Shown: piece after piece, positions 47,612 through 56,266 of the stretch | How the letters are laid out: each line of letters opens with the position of its first letter | Position numbering within the stretch: position 1 is the first letter of the stretch | Assembly (NCBI GenBank): GCA_016708955.1 | Contig: JADJES010000015.1 | Location: forward strand, 1 to 59,689 | From: Nitrosomonas sp. | GTDB taxonomy: Bacteria > Pseudomonadota > Gammaproteobacteria > Burkholderiales > Nitrosomonadaceae | DNA: 59,689 nucleotides | Direction: 5' to 3' | Position numbers and translations under genes: made by a program | The notes under the pieces: model-generated | Told to the model about the DNA's origin: nothing | The model's input: only the letters and a program-made list of their open reading frames with translations | Databases searched by the model: none

Positions 47612-47668
47612 CCAAAAAACAAATTGAGCTATTCAGAAGCAGCGGCGTAATCAACCGAATAGCTCAAT
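47612..47668 (-). terminator. Rho-independent terminator after the FKBP gene
   Basis: Read on the minus strand, a 12-bp stem ATTGAGCTATTC / GAATAGCTCAAT with a 22-base loop is followed by TTGTTTTTTGG. It lies about 40 bp after the FKBP stop. Confidence 0.7.
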
Positions 47669-47706
47669 GGATAAAATTCACCTGAAAAACCTGGTAAATG
47701 ATAGAT

Positions 47707-48171
47707 TTAATAGTGTGAACTCTCTTTCAGGCCGATTAATTCAACATCAAAAATCAAGGTTGCATCCGGTGGGATAATATTGCCCGCGCCGCGCGCGCCA
47801 TAAGCCATGGATGGCGGAATAATCAACGTGCGTTGGCCGCCCACTTTCATCCCCACGACGCCTTTGTCCCAGCCTTTAATCACGCGTCCTGCGCCGAGCA
47901 TGAATGAAAAATGTTCTTTACGGTCATAGGAGCTGTCAAACTTTGGACCTTTTTTGTCCGGAGCGCTTTCATCATAAAGCCAGCCGGTATAATGAACATT
48001 GACAGTTTTTCCGATTTCCGCTTCCTCTCCGGTGCCGACTTTGACATCGGTTATCTGGAATGCTGATTCATCAGCAGCGGCATGTTCTTTATAAGAAAAG
48101 GCTGTCTGGGGCAGCAGCGCCAACGCCAGCAAGATGATACTTAAATTAAACAGTGTTTTCATTTTATGCAT
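47707..48171 (-). CDS. Secreted FKBP-type peptidyl-prolyl isomerase
   Basis: The product has 154 residues with a signal peptide (about 1-26, ending TAFS). A full FKBP domain follows: VNVHYTGWLYDES, GAGRVIKGWDKGVVGMKVGG and RTLIIPPSMAYGARGAGNIIPP with a C-terminal FDVELIGL strand. The start at 48171 is chosen for GAGGA 6 bases upstream; ATG at 48162 is an alternative. It folds periplasmic proteins by prolyl isomerisation. It is a single-gene unit, next to DUF454. Confidence 0.93.
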   Translation of the reverse strand: MHKMKTLFNLSIILLALALLPQTAFSYKEHAAADESAFQITDVKVGTGEEAEIGKTVNVHYTGWLYDESAPDKKGPKFDSSYDRKEHFSFMLGAGRVIKGWDKGVVGMKVGGQRTLIIPPSMAYGARGAGNIIPPDATLIFDVELIGLKESSHY

Positions 48172-48360
48172 GGTTTCCTCAAGAAAAAAGTTAAATCCGG
48201 TTAATTCTACCAATTAACTCTCAGGTATTATAACTGGTAACATCCGTTCTTTATCAGTGGCTGTGTTCGAATTGATCGTTTCTACATCAATTTGGTCATA
48301 AGGACCTAAATAGCTTAATTCTTTTGATCTTACACTGCGAATTCTGAATCCATCAAAACT

Positions 48361-48831
48361 ATGCAAGCATCTGAACAACGTGAAACAAACCGGAATGCGC
48401 AGCAGACAGTAGATCAGCAAATGGCTGATTTGTTATGCCTGCACGATTCACCGTTGGTCCGCGCCCTGTATCTGGGAGCGGGTTTTTTGGCATTGTTGCT
48501 GGGCGCGTTAGGCGCATTTTTACCGGTATTACCTACGACACCCTTTGTGCTTCTGGCTGCCGCCTGTTTTGCCCGCGGCTCTGAGTATTTTCATCGCAAA
48601 TTACTGGAAAATCGAATCGCCGGCCCAATTATTCGTGAGTGGTGTATTTATCACAGCATCCCGCGCCGCGCCAAACGTTGGGCTTATTTATTGATGACGT
48701 TGTCATTTTCCAGCTCTATTTTAATAGTGCCCGAACTATGGCAAAAGATCATGTTGGTTATGATTGGCAGCATACTGGCTTTCTATATCTGGCGTGTCCC
48801 GGTGCGAGAAACTCTCAATGAAAGCTCTTGA
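48361..48831 (+). CDS. DUF454 (YbaN-like) inner-membrane protein
   Basis: The product has 156 residues. After a polar N-terminus of about 30 residues there is a membrane hairpin, ALYLGAGFLALLLGALGAFLPVLPTTPFVLLAAACFARGS split over the first two helices, then two more segments near 100-145. FLPVLPTTPFVLLA is the family signature. Function is unknown. It starts 148 bp from the FKBP gene, divergently. Confidence 0.85.
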   Translation: MQASEQRETNRNAQQTVDQQMADLLCLHDSPLVRALYLGAGFLALLLGALGAFLPVLPTTPFVLLAAACFARGSEYFHRKLLENRIAGPIIREWCIYHSIPRRAKRWAYLLMTLSFSSSILIVPELWQKIMLVMIGSILAFYIWRVPVRETLNESS

Positions 48832-49073
48832 TCCCGGAAGACTGGATTCTCACTAAAAATTACCTTATTAGTTAATTTTTCCTACAGTTTAAAGTTTTTA
48901 TTATCGCTCTGCACTTAAGAATTAATGAAGTGATTCACGTAATTAATTCTGCCTATCTTTACGCGCAAATATTCCCCAAAATTAACAGAATAATCCTATA
49001 CAGAAAAGCGCTATTTTTATCCTATTATTCAAACCATTGGCTTGCTGACACGTTGTATAGAATCACAAAAACT

Positions 49074-49100
49074 TAAAGTACTTTGAGTTTTTGTCGTAAG
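49074..49100 (+). promoter_or_regulatory. Candidate sigma-28 promoter for the chemoreceptor gene
   Basis: TAAAGTAC, an 11-base spacer, then GTCGTAAG resembles the sigma-28 (flagellar/chemotaxis) consensus TAAAGTTT-N11-GCCGATAA in spacing and in about half of the -10 bases. It lies within a 30-bp near-palindrome (49065-49094). It is 38 bp before the gene start. The 306-bp gap (48832-49137) has no gene. Confidence 0.4.
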
Positions 49101-49623
49101 AAAAATCCTATCCTTTAATCACTATAGTGAGTTTACAATGAGAGTTAATGAGCCAGTTACCCAGCGAGATATGGGTATGAATAATGATTGTGTGATTATC
49201 TCGACTACAAATTTAAAAGGTGCTCTCACATCGGTTAATGAAGATTTTATCCGGATGAGTGGTTTCACCTGGGAAGAACTTGATAACAAAAATCACAATA
49301 TTATTCGCCATCCTGATGTGCCTCCTGAAGCTTATGCAATGTTATGGACAGCGCTCAAAGCGGGAAATCCGTGGATGGGTATGGTAAAAAATCGTCATAA
49401 AGGTGGTGATCACTATTGGGTAGATGCCTTTGCCAGTCCGCAATTCGAGGACGGTAAAATTATCGGTTATCAATCGGTCCGGGTTAAACCTGAAAAGGCC
49501 TGGGTCGACCGGGCAGAGGGTCTGTATGCCAAAATTATGTCGAAAAAATCGGCGGATGATAAACGGCGCTCTAAATTGGATGAAGTTAAGTTAAATTACG
49601 CGCCGGCCCAAGGGGCTGCTTAG

Positions 49624-49975
49624 GGGCCCCCTGCCCGCGCCCAAAATTTTCCCCCGTGAAGTTCTTTTTCTATGACGCTATGTCCTTACCTTTGATAAAA
49701 CCCACAACATGTGATACCGGATGTGGTTACTGGGGAGGGGGGCACAAATGCCCTTCTACAACACTCTCTGATTTGCAGCGCCCTGCTCCTAACCCCGAAG
49801 ATCCTTCGCTTGGGTAAATCCCACGGTATTTACAATCCCAGCGTGTATGACTCAACTTTGTCTCCTTCATCTTTGACTCCTCGTCTCGTGGTTGGGACGA
49901 GAACGGTACGACGATTGCCGTAACGGTCAAACCTTCAGGAGTCCCCCGGCAGAGCCGGGGGTTTACCTATTATTA
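49624..49975 (-). mobile_element. IS200/IS605-type remnant inside the chemoreceptor gene
   Basis: On the minus strand, pieces of a TnpA-like transposase are recognisable: METKLSHTRWDCKY-type start (MKETKLSHTRWDCKY at 49870), then VEEGHLCPPPQ and VSHVVGFIKGK with frameshifts in between. The right-hand end (49943-49961) has the hairpin CCCCCGGC-AGA-GCCGGGGG, typical of IS200/IS605 ends. At about 350 bp it is far shorter than a complete IS200 (about 700 bp), so it is internally deleted and dead. Confidence 0.7.
49943..49961. repeat. IS200/IS605 end hairpin
   Basis: A perfect 8-bp GC stem with an AGA loop lies at the right boundary of the remnant. This is the type of structure that the TnpA of these elements recognises. 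Confidence 0.6.
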
Positions 49976-50500
49976 ATTAACCCGATTTCCCGTCAATCTA
50001 GCTGGTCAAATTGCTTTGTCAATAACTGGTGTTTTCGGTTTGATTTTTACGGGTCTCGCACTTACCGGACAGATTTCAATGATTTTTGCTTTATCTGGTT
50101 TTTTAGCTGGTAGCTTATGCAGCTTCGCAATTGTGCATCAAATGCTAAGTGGGCTGCGTGATTTGGCGAAAAAATCAGAAAAAATTGCGAATGACCCGGT
50201 TGCTCGCTATATTTATACAGGAAGAAATGATGAAATAGGTCAATTGGAATATGTACAGATATTCCAGGCTGCCAAACTCCGTACTGCCATAGGCCGTGTC
50301 AAAGAATCCTCTGAAGTATTGGAACATGCTTCTGAAGAAATAGCTTCCGGCAATGTCGATCTTTCCAGCCGCACAGAAAATCAAGCTTCCAGTTTGGAGG
50401 AAACCGCATCCAGTATGGAAGAAATTACTTCCACTGTGCAGCAAAATGCGGAAAATGCCAAACAGGCCAATGTCCTGGTCATGGAAGCGCGTAAGCAAGC

Positions 50501-50520
50501 GGAAAAAAGCGGAAAAAAGC
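50501..50520 (+). repeat. 10-bp tandem duplication causing a frameshift
   Basis: GGAAAAAAGC occurs twice in tandem. One copy encodes AEKSGTVV in the chemoreceptor; the second copy shifts the frame and gives a premature end at 50573. The downstream frame (50353-51051) is otherwise intact. Confidence 0.85.
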
Positions 50521-51079
50521 GGTACGGTAGTTTCCAGTACCATAAAAGCCATGTCACAAATCAACGAGAGTAGCAAGAAAATTGCGGACATTACTAACGT
50601 CATAGATGAGATTGCTTTCCAAACTAACTTGTTAGCACTCAATGCGGCTGTCGAGGCTGCTCGCGCCGGTGAACAAGGCCGGGGTTTTGCGGTAGTTGCT
50701 AACGAGGTACGTACCCTGGCAGGACGCAGTGCAGAATCTGCAAAACAAATCAAAGATCTTATCAACGACAGTGTTACCAAAGTAGAAGATGGCACACAAT
50801 TAGTCAATCAATCGGCCGAATCATTAAAAATGATTACCGATAGCGTCAAAAAGATTTCTGATATTGTCGGCGAAATTTCCCAATCTTCTCAAGAGCAGGC
50901 AAACGGTATTGAGCAGATTAACCAGGCAATCTCACAAATTGATGAAGTAACACAACAGAATGGACAATTAGTAGAGAAATTATCAACATCCAGCCGCGCA
51001 ATGACTGAGAAAGTCAAAATGATTTCTGGTCTGGCAGATCAATTCAAGTAACAAAGCCTTTTGTTTGTATTGCCAAATG

Positions 51080-51115
51080 AGCCGGAATGATCGTAATGCT
51101 AATTCCGGCTTTTTT
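51080..51115 (+). terminator. Rho-independent terminator after the chemoreceptor gene
   Basis: A 9-bp stem AGCCGGAAT / ATTCCGGCT, with a 13-base loop, is followed by TTTTT. Confidence 0.8.
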
Positions 51116-51306
51116 CATTTTTCGCATATAATAAATTCAATATTCTTATTGAATTATTAGTCTTCGCAGAGTCTGTCTGATACATAGCATGAATTCGTCC
51201 AGTAGCTGGGCCAGCCAATGCGGATTAGCTTATCATTCTCAGTTTCAACAGCTCGCGTGTTAATTACAAGTGCATGTGCTCTAACGAAGAATGCTAAAAT
51301 ATTTTT

Positions 51307-51666
51307 ATGAACGAAGAAGAGAAAACATCCGATTTTGACTTTGACGAATGGTCTAGAATGGCTCAGGAGGAACCCGAGAAATTTGAATCCATGCGTCAAC
51401 AATTGATTGATGACTTGATAGCGCAATCACCTGAACATTTCAAACAGAGGATGATCGGCTTGCAGTGGCAAGTCGATCAAGTTCGCAAACAAGCCAGTAA
51501 TCCAATGGCTGCCTGTCTACAGATTTCGCAGAAAATGTGGAACAATGTGGTTGGAGAAAATGGATTGCTCAATGCGCTCCAAGAGCCCAGAAAGATACTC
51601 AGCACCTTAGAAAAGGCGCCTGCCGGTAAGATTCTATCGTTTGAACGGCCTAAATCCGGTAAGTGA
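51307..51666 (+). CDS. DUF3135 family protein
   Basis: The product has 119 residues, mostly helical. The FDFDEWSRMAQEEPEKFESMRQQ start and QRMIGLQWQVDQVRKQA block are typical of DUF3135. Function is unknown. The ATG has no strong ribosome-binding site; the upstream region contains no other candidate. It ends 90 bp before the DUF4139 gene. Confidence 0.8.
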   Translation: MNEEEKTSDFDFDEWSRMAQEEPEKFESMRQQLIDDLIAQSPEHFKQRMIGLQWQVDQVRKQASNPMAACLQISQKMWNNVVGENGLLNALQEPRKILSTLEKAPAGKILSFERPKSGK

Positions 51667-51755
51667 AGCCGGGGTTGAGCCTTCCCTTTTAGCCAGCTGC
51701 ACCTTGCAGCTTCTATCGCTATTGTAGTAGCCTGTAATCACTATAGGAAAATCCC

Positions 51756-53219
51756 ATGCACACTACACGTCGCACCCATAATCTAGCCCTGCTAACGATA
51801 AGCTGCCTATTTTTTTTTAGTAACGCCAAGGTAATCGCCGCGGATAGCGTCGAACAATTGAGTGCCCTCAAAGAACAAAAATCCGTCGCAGTGACCATAT
51901 ACAACGATGACTTAGCACTGATCAAGGATTTACGGCAAGTTACTTTAGTCAGCGGTAATTTTAATTTGGCATGGCGTGATGTCAGTGCGCAAATGCGGCC
52001 AGAAACTGCACTGCTGCGCAGTATCACCCACCCGGGCAGTGTTGAAGTATTGGAGCAAAATTTTAACTTTGATTTGCTCACCCCGCAAAGTCTACTGAAC
52101 AAATACATTGGTCAAACGGTATCAGTCGTTAAAAGCAATCCAGCGACTGGCGTTGAAAGCAAAGAAAATGCCATCGTACTCGCAGCCAGCAACGGTGTGG
52201 TGCTTAAAATGGCCGATCGCATCGAAACGGGCATTCCTGGTCGCATTATCTTTGATAAGGTACCGAGCAATTTGCGCGACCGCCCTACACTGGTGATTGG
52301 CGGGGACAATCGCGGAGAAGCTATACAAGATATAGAACTGAGTTACTTAACAGGCGGTTTATCCTGGAAAGCGGATTATGTTGCAGAACTGAATGATAAA
52401 GATGATCAACTGGATTTATCCGGCTGGGTAACATTGACCAATACCAGCGGTACCAGCTATCCCAATGCAAAATTACAATTAGTCGCAGGCGATATTAATC
52501 GGGTGCAGCGAGAATTTGCCGCGCCCAGGGCACTGAGAGCCAAGATAATGGCAGATGCCGCTGCGGCACCAATGCGTGAAGAAGCGCTGATGGAATATCA
52601 TTTATATAGCCTGGATCGATTAACAACCATCGCCGAAAACCAAACCAAACAAGTCGCACTCCTCAATGCTTCCGGTGTGCCTGTAAGTAAAGAGCTCGTT
52701 CTAGCTGGCAGCGATTACTATTATGCAGCCAGCTATGGTGATCTGGGGCAAAAAATGAAAGTGGATGTATTCGTGCAGTTTGATAATAAAGAATCGGCCC
52801 GATTAGGCATGCCGTTGCCGAAAGGCATCATACGTGTGTACAAGCTTGATAAAACCGGCAATGCGCAGTTTGTTGGTGAAGATCACATAGACCACACTGC
52901 TAAGAACGAGACCGTACGCTTGAAACTGGGCCAGTCGTTTGATGTGACTGCGGATAAAAAACAAACCGATTTTAAACAATTAAGTACCGGCGGTGCCAGT
53001 GGCATTAATCGCTTTGAAAGCGCCTATGAAATCACACTTAAAAATGCTAAAAAGGAACTGGCCACAGTTGTTGTGCAAGAACCTATTCCGGGTGGTTGGA
53101 AAATAGTGGATGAGAGCCAGCCGCACAGCAAACCCGCCAGCAACACAGCCCTGTGGAAAGTGAAAGTACCTGCCGAAGGTTCAATCACACTCAAATATCG
53201 TGTGCAAGTGAAGTACTGA
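51756..53219 (+). CDS. DUF4139-family secreted protein
   Basis: The product has 487 residues with a signal peptide (about 1-28, ending VIAA). The DUF4139 region covers most of the mature part, with VTIYNDDLALIKDLRQVTL near 45-63 and the IELSYLTGGLSWKADYVAEL block near 193-212 and a C-terminal SITLKYRVQVKY strand. It is presumably periplasmic or exported; function is unknown. It lies 90 bp after DUF3135 on the same strand and has no terminator hairpin after it; a MITE-like element begins 43 bp downstream. Confidence 0.85.
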   Translation: MHTTRRTHNLALLTISCLFFFSNAKVIAADSVEQLSALKEQKSVAVTIYNDDLALIKDLRQVTLVSGNFNLAWRDVSAQMRPETALLRSITHPGSVEVLEQNFNFDLLTPQSLLNKYIGQTVSVVKSNPATGVESKENAIVLAASNGVVLKMADRIETGIPGRIIFDKVPSNLRDRPTLVIGGDNRGEAIQDIELSYLTGGLSWKADYVAELNDKDDQLDLSGWVTLTNTSGTSYPNAKLQLVAGDINRVQREFAAPRALRAKIMADAAAAPMREEALMEYHLYSLDRLTTIAENQTKQVALLNASGVPVSKELVLAGSDYYYAASYGDLGQKMKVDVFVQFDNKESARLGMPLPKGIIRVYKLDKTGNAQFVGEDHIDHTAKNETVRLKLGQSFDVTADKKQTDFKQLSTGGASGINRFESAYEITLKNAKKELATVVVQEPIPGGWKIVDESQPHSKPASNTALWKVKVPAEGSITLKYRVQVKY

Positions 53220-53261
53220 ATGCAGGTATGGTTGATAATCAGATCAGGTGTGCTTGCAGAC

Positions 53262-53379
53262 TTAAGGAATCTCTGAATAACTCACCTTTGTCATTCCGAG
53301 CGTAGTGAGGAATCTTTGGCAATCAACAGTATAGATTTCTCGCTCTGCTCGAAATGACAGTTATTCAGAAGCTCCCTAA
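53262..53379. mobile_element. MITE-like element, copy 3
   Basis: The element has 118 bp with the same ends (TTAAGGAATCTCTGAATAAC and its imperfect inverse) and interior (TCATTCCGAGCG, TCGAAATGACAG) as the copy at 31649-31766, outside the inverted duplication. This shows that the element moved independently. The remaining 53380-53583 carries short inverted repeats but no gene. Confidence 0.85.
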
Positions 53380-53583
53380 CCCGGATATTGCATGAATTGC
53401 ACACGCCCTCACTTGTCTCTTGATTCCACAAGGAATTTATCTCAGTCAGGTGTATGAATAACTACACCGCTTCTTCGAAAAATCCCTTGTGAAACCAATA
53501 TCATGCATGATCATCGTGCGAATTCATGCAATGTCCGGGGTAAGATCCTTATTCACAGCGCTTTATTTCCACTAGGAGGCTGA

Positions 53584-54618
53584 TCATTGATTGTATGCAG
53601 ATTGAACAGTATTTTTATTCGTACTGCTTAATTTGATCAGAGTAATACCTAACAACCCGCCTGCCGCATCAATAAAAAAATCGGTGATAAGCGGGGATCG
53701 TCCGTCAATATAGAGTTGTGCCATCTCGGTACCGCCAGCCAGCATCAAAATAATAGCCGCCGCATGGATAATAGATTCCTTTGTCATCATTAAACACAAG
53801 ATCAGGCCAAACAAGAAAAAAAAGCAGAAATGCCAGACCTTGGATAAATCCCATGGAATGACAGTTTTAAATGACTCGCTTTCTGCATCAATCTGAACTT
53901 TGACTTCATCGGAAACCTGGTTTTTCAAATCACCTGGCAGGGATATCCCGGCGATAATGGCGATAAAGGTAGTTAGCAACAATGCACGGAAGAGGATAGT
54001 TTTTCCGCGGATAAAAAGACATGAGCCCGCCAGCAGCAGGAAAAAAGCACTCCATGCAGAAAGAATAATAGCTCTTGCCCATATATATGCCTGATTCACG
54101 TGGACAGGATAGCTCCGTAAATTTTTTATCTGAAGTGATCCGGTAGATTGACTTAGTTGAGCAAACAATCGGATGCTTTTGGTTTCCGGTGAAATGGTAA
54201 AAGCTGTGCGGTAATGCTTCCAATCAGTAGTTCCAGCCAGAGCGACAACCGTATGCGGCAAATCCCACCGGTCTTTTTCCCCGTCATTCTGTGCCAGAAT
54301 AATTCTGGCCAAGCTCCAGGGTTTAGCGCCTGCCACTACATTCGTACATTTCACATCAGCGGATACGAGTAAGGTAGCGCCGGGATTAACCAGCGGAAGG
54401 TCCTGGAAAGTGTTGACACCGGTTTTTGCGTCATTGGCTAAAAGGGCCAATCCATTTTCCGTGATGTTGATCCGATTGCTTTCTGATGTTTTGAATTGCC
54501 AGTGAGCAGTTAAAAGGTCAGGCTCAATCTGCTCATATTGGGAAATCCTTGTATGGGAAATTAGAGTCGCGGCAGCTAAGATAATGAAAATAAAACAATT
54601 TGTTTTTAACAAAGGCAT
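53584..54618 (-). CDS. VanZ-like membrane protein with N-terminal extracytoplasmic domain
   Basis: The product has 344 residues. An N-terminal membrane anchor (about 8-24) is followed by an extracytoplasmic domain of about 150 residues rich in beta structure, then four or five membrane segments. The C-terminal membrane part carries the VanZ signature TEMAQLYIDGRSPLITDFFIDAAGGLLG (split near 305-330). VanZ-like proteins influence envelope and glycopeptide sensitivity. No operon partner is evident; a small membrane peptide gene lies 180 bp upstream on the same strand. Confidence 0.8.
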   Translation of the reverse strand: MPLLKTNCFIFIILAAATLISHTRISQYEQIEPDLLTAHWQFKTSESNRINITENGLALLANDAKTGVNTFQDLPLVNPGATLLVSADVKCTNVVAGAKPWSLARIILAQNDGEKDRWDLPHTVVALAGTTDWKHYRTAFTISPETKSIRLFAQLSQSTGSLQIKNLRSYPVHVNQAYIWARAIILSAWSAFFLLLAGSCLFIRGKTILFRALLLTTFIAIIAGISLPGDLKNQVSDEVKVQIDAESESFKTVIPWDLSKVWHFCFFFLFGLILCLMMTKESIIHAAAIILMLAGGTEMAQLYIDGRSPLITDFFIDAAGGLLGITLIKLSSTNKNTVQSAYNQ

Positions 54619-54801
54619 AGATAGCTACCGGCACGAAGCAGACACAGTGCTGCTGCGAAGTTTTTTGCGTTAGGAAATATGAACGCTGTTTTTCATCTAA
54701 CCGGCGCGCTACAAAGATCAAATCCTTCTGCAATTTGCTCTCATGGATTTTTTATGCCCGGAGTTAAGGTTATTTTGACATTATCTCTGTCCCGGATCTT
54801 C

Positions 54802-54876
54802 CTAGAAATATTGAACCATTAAGGTTATATATCCAGCAGCAAAAATAACCAGCGCAATAATAACAAGCTTTTTCAT
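54802..54876 (-). CDS. Small single-span membrane peptide, 24 residues
   Basis: The reading frame is MKKLVIIALVIFAAGYITLM plus four more residues (VQYF). A strong Shine-Dalgarno site AAAGGAG lies 8 bases before the ATG. Two lysines followed by a hydrophobic stretch fit an inner-membrane miniprotein. No similar small protein is recognised, and function is unknown. It is too short for ordinary gene calls. The gap 54619-54977 has no other gene. Confidence 0.55.
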   Translation of the reverse strand: MKKLVIIALVIFAAGYITLMVQYF

Positions 54877-54977
54877 CGAATTGACTCCTTTCAGTTAAAT
54901 ATCGAACAGTCACAGCAGATTGACACAATATAAGTAAAACGCATCCCATGTATTGCCGTCAAGTACTTTTCGGAGTC

Positions 54978-55508
54978 TTATTTTTGGAATGGCTGATCTG
55001 ATCCAAACGCCGAGTGAATCATTTCATGCCATATTTTGTATTTATTTTCAAAAGATAATCGGGCATTGGCAGGGCTTGTGGAAGGCAAACGAGTAAATCT
55101 CAGCAAACCCAAGTTATTTTCTGGTAAAACATAGCGCTTAAAACAAGCTTCCGCTTTCCCGCCATTAAAAAACACATGGGTAATCTTACTGTGCGCAGAG
55201 AAAAAAGATTCAAAGTCATTGATTATCTGCGTATCCGCTTCAATACTAGAATCCAGGCTTCCTGTACGATGACAGGATCTGAGCACATCCCATAAGGCTA
55301 TCTGCGATGATTTTAGCGCCGTAATTTTCTCTGCGTACGATACATCCGGATTAAATTGCAGCAATTGCGCCATGATCGGCCAGAAGGCATTGCGGGGGTG
55401 TGCATAATATTGGCTAGCCGCTAACGACGCCTGCCCCGGCATGCTGCCAAGAATCAGAATTCTCGCATGGTTGCCAGCAATAGGTTGAAAACTATAGAGG
55501 ATTGACAT
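54978..55508 (-). CDS. DNA-deoxyinosine glycosylase, uracil-DNA glycosylase superfamily
   Basis: The product has 176 residues. The motif ILILGSMPGQASLAASQYYAHP near 16-37 and the FWPIM block belong to family 6 (hypoxanthine-DNA) glycosylases; a C-terminal LPSTSPANARLSF is the second conserved loop. It removes deaminated bases from DNA. It is the last gene of the minus-strand run, 12 bp after gpmA. Confidence 0.88.
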   Translation of the reverse strand: MSILYSFQPIAGNHARILILGSMPGQASLAASQYYAHPRNAFWPIMAQLLQFNPDVSYAEKITALKSSQIALWDVLRSCHRTGSLDSSIEADTQIINDFESFFSAHSKITHVFFNGGKAEACFKRYVLPENNLGLLRFTRLPSTSPANARLSFENKYKIWHEMIHSAFGSDQPFQK

Positions 55509-55520
55509 GCTGCCGGTGGA

Positions 55521-56261
55521 TTATTTGAGATGGTCCACGTAGTAATGCCGAATGGCATTGAGTTGCTGATCCAGCTCGTAAACCAATGGCCGGCCGGTGG
55601 CCAGTGATAATTTCATAACCTGTCTGGGGGTAAGGTGATCCAATAGCATCATTAACGTGCGCAGGGTATTTTTGTGGGAAACAATGAGTATTCGCCTCCC
55701 TTGTTGTATTTCCGGCTGGATGGTTTCCCGCCAGTAAGGCTGAAAGCGCGCGAGGGCTTGTTGCATGCTCTCCCCCAGAGGCAGTTCATCTTTATTAATA
55801 CCGGTGTAACCGGGTTGATTCCCAGGGAAACGCGGATCCTGGGAATCCAGATACGGCGGCGCCGCATCAAATTTGATTTGGCAGCCTAGGATGGGCCAGA
55901 TACCGAATTTCTTGATGGCTTGCCAACGCGCCATCCCTTCCAGTGCGCCATAATGACGCTCATTTAATCGCCAGCTTTCATGAACCGGTATTTCATTCAA
56001 CTGCATCGAAGCCAAAACGATCTGTGATGTGGTTTTCGCGCGTTGCAATGTGGAAGAGAAACACAGATCAAATGTAAAACCCGCCTGCTTCAGTAAATAG
56101 GCAGCCTGTTCAGCTTCTTTTTCACCCTTGGGACTCAAGGCAACATCACTCCAGCCGGTAAAAATCTTATCGCGATTCCAGACACTTTGGCCATGGCGCA
56201 GCAGGACAAGTTGCGTGACCTTTTTCTGTGTGTTTGCTGTTGAAGCAATGGCTCGAAACAT
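55521..56261 (-). CDS. gpmA: 2,3-bisphosphoglycerate-dependent phosphoglycerate mutase
   Basis: The product has 246 residues. LVLLRHGQSVWNRDKIFTGW holds the catalytic His (near 23) with the RHG motif; the second His is in SHKNTLRTLMMLLD near 194. It has the extra segments of the cofactor-dependent enzyme (ALEGMARWQAIKKFG). It interconverts 2- and 3-phosphoglycerate. ATG at 56261 lies 5 bases after the desaturase stop with a weak ribosome-binding site, so translational coupling is likely. Confidence 0.93.
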   Translation of the reverse strand: MFRAIASTANTQKKVTQLVLLRHGQSVWNRDKIFTGWSDVALSPKGEKEAEQAAYLLKQAGFTFDLCFSSTLQRAKTTSQIVLASMQLNEIPVHESWRLNERHYGALEGMARWQAIKKFGIWPILGCQIKFDAAPPYLDSQDPRFPGNQPGYTGINKDELPLGESMQQALARFQPYWRETIQPEIQQGRRILIVSHKNTLRTLMMLLDHLTPRQVMKLSLATGRPLVYELDQQLNAIRHYYVDHLK

Positions 56262-56266
56262 TACGG

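Larger units (their letters stand above)
49138..51051 (+). pseudogene. Aer-like chemoreceptor, broken by an IS200 remnant and a 10-bp duplication
   Basis: The N-terminal 155 residues are a PAS domain of Aer type (FIRMSGFTWEELDNKNHNIIRHPDVPPEA, QSVRVKPEK). The sequence is broken after NYAPAQGAA at 49620 and resumes near 49985 with PVNLAGQIALSITG. It continues through a membrane segment, a HAMP-like part and the MCP signalling domain with the conserved hairpin IDEIAFQTNLLALNAAVEAARAGEQGRGFAVV (split here for display: tip near 50610-50690). A second lesion at 50501-50520 duplicates GGAAAAAAGC and shifts the frame, so the 50016 frame ends early at 50573. The receptor would have sensed redox or oxygen for motility. 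Confidence 0.9.
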
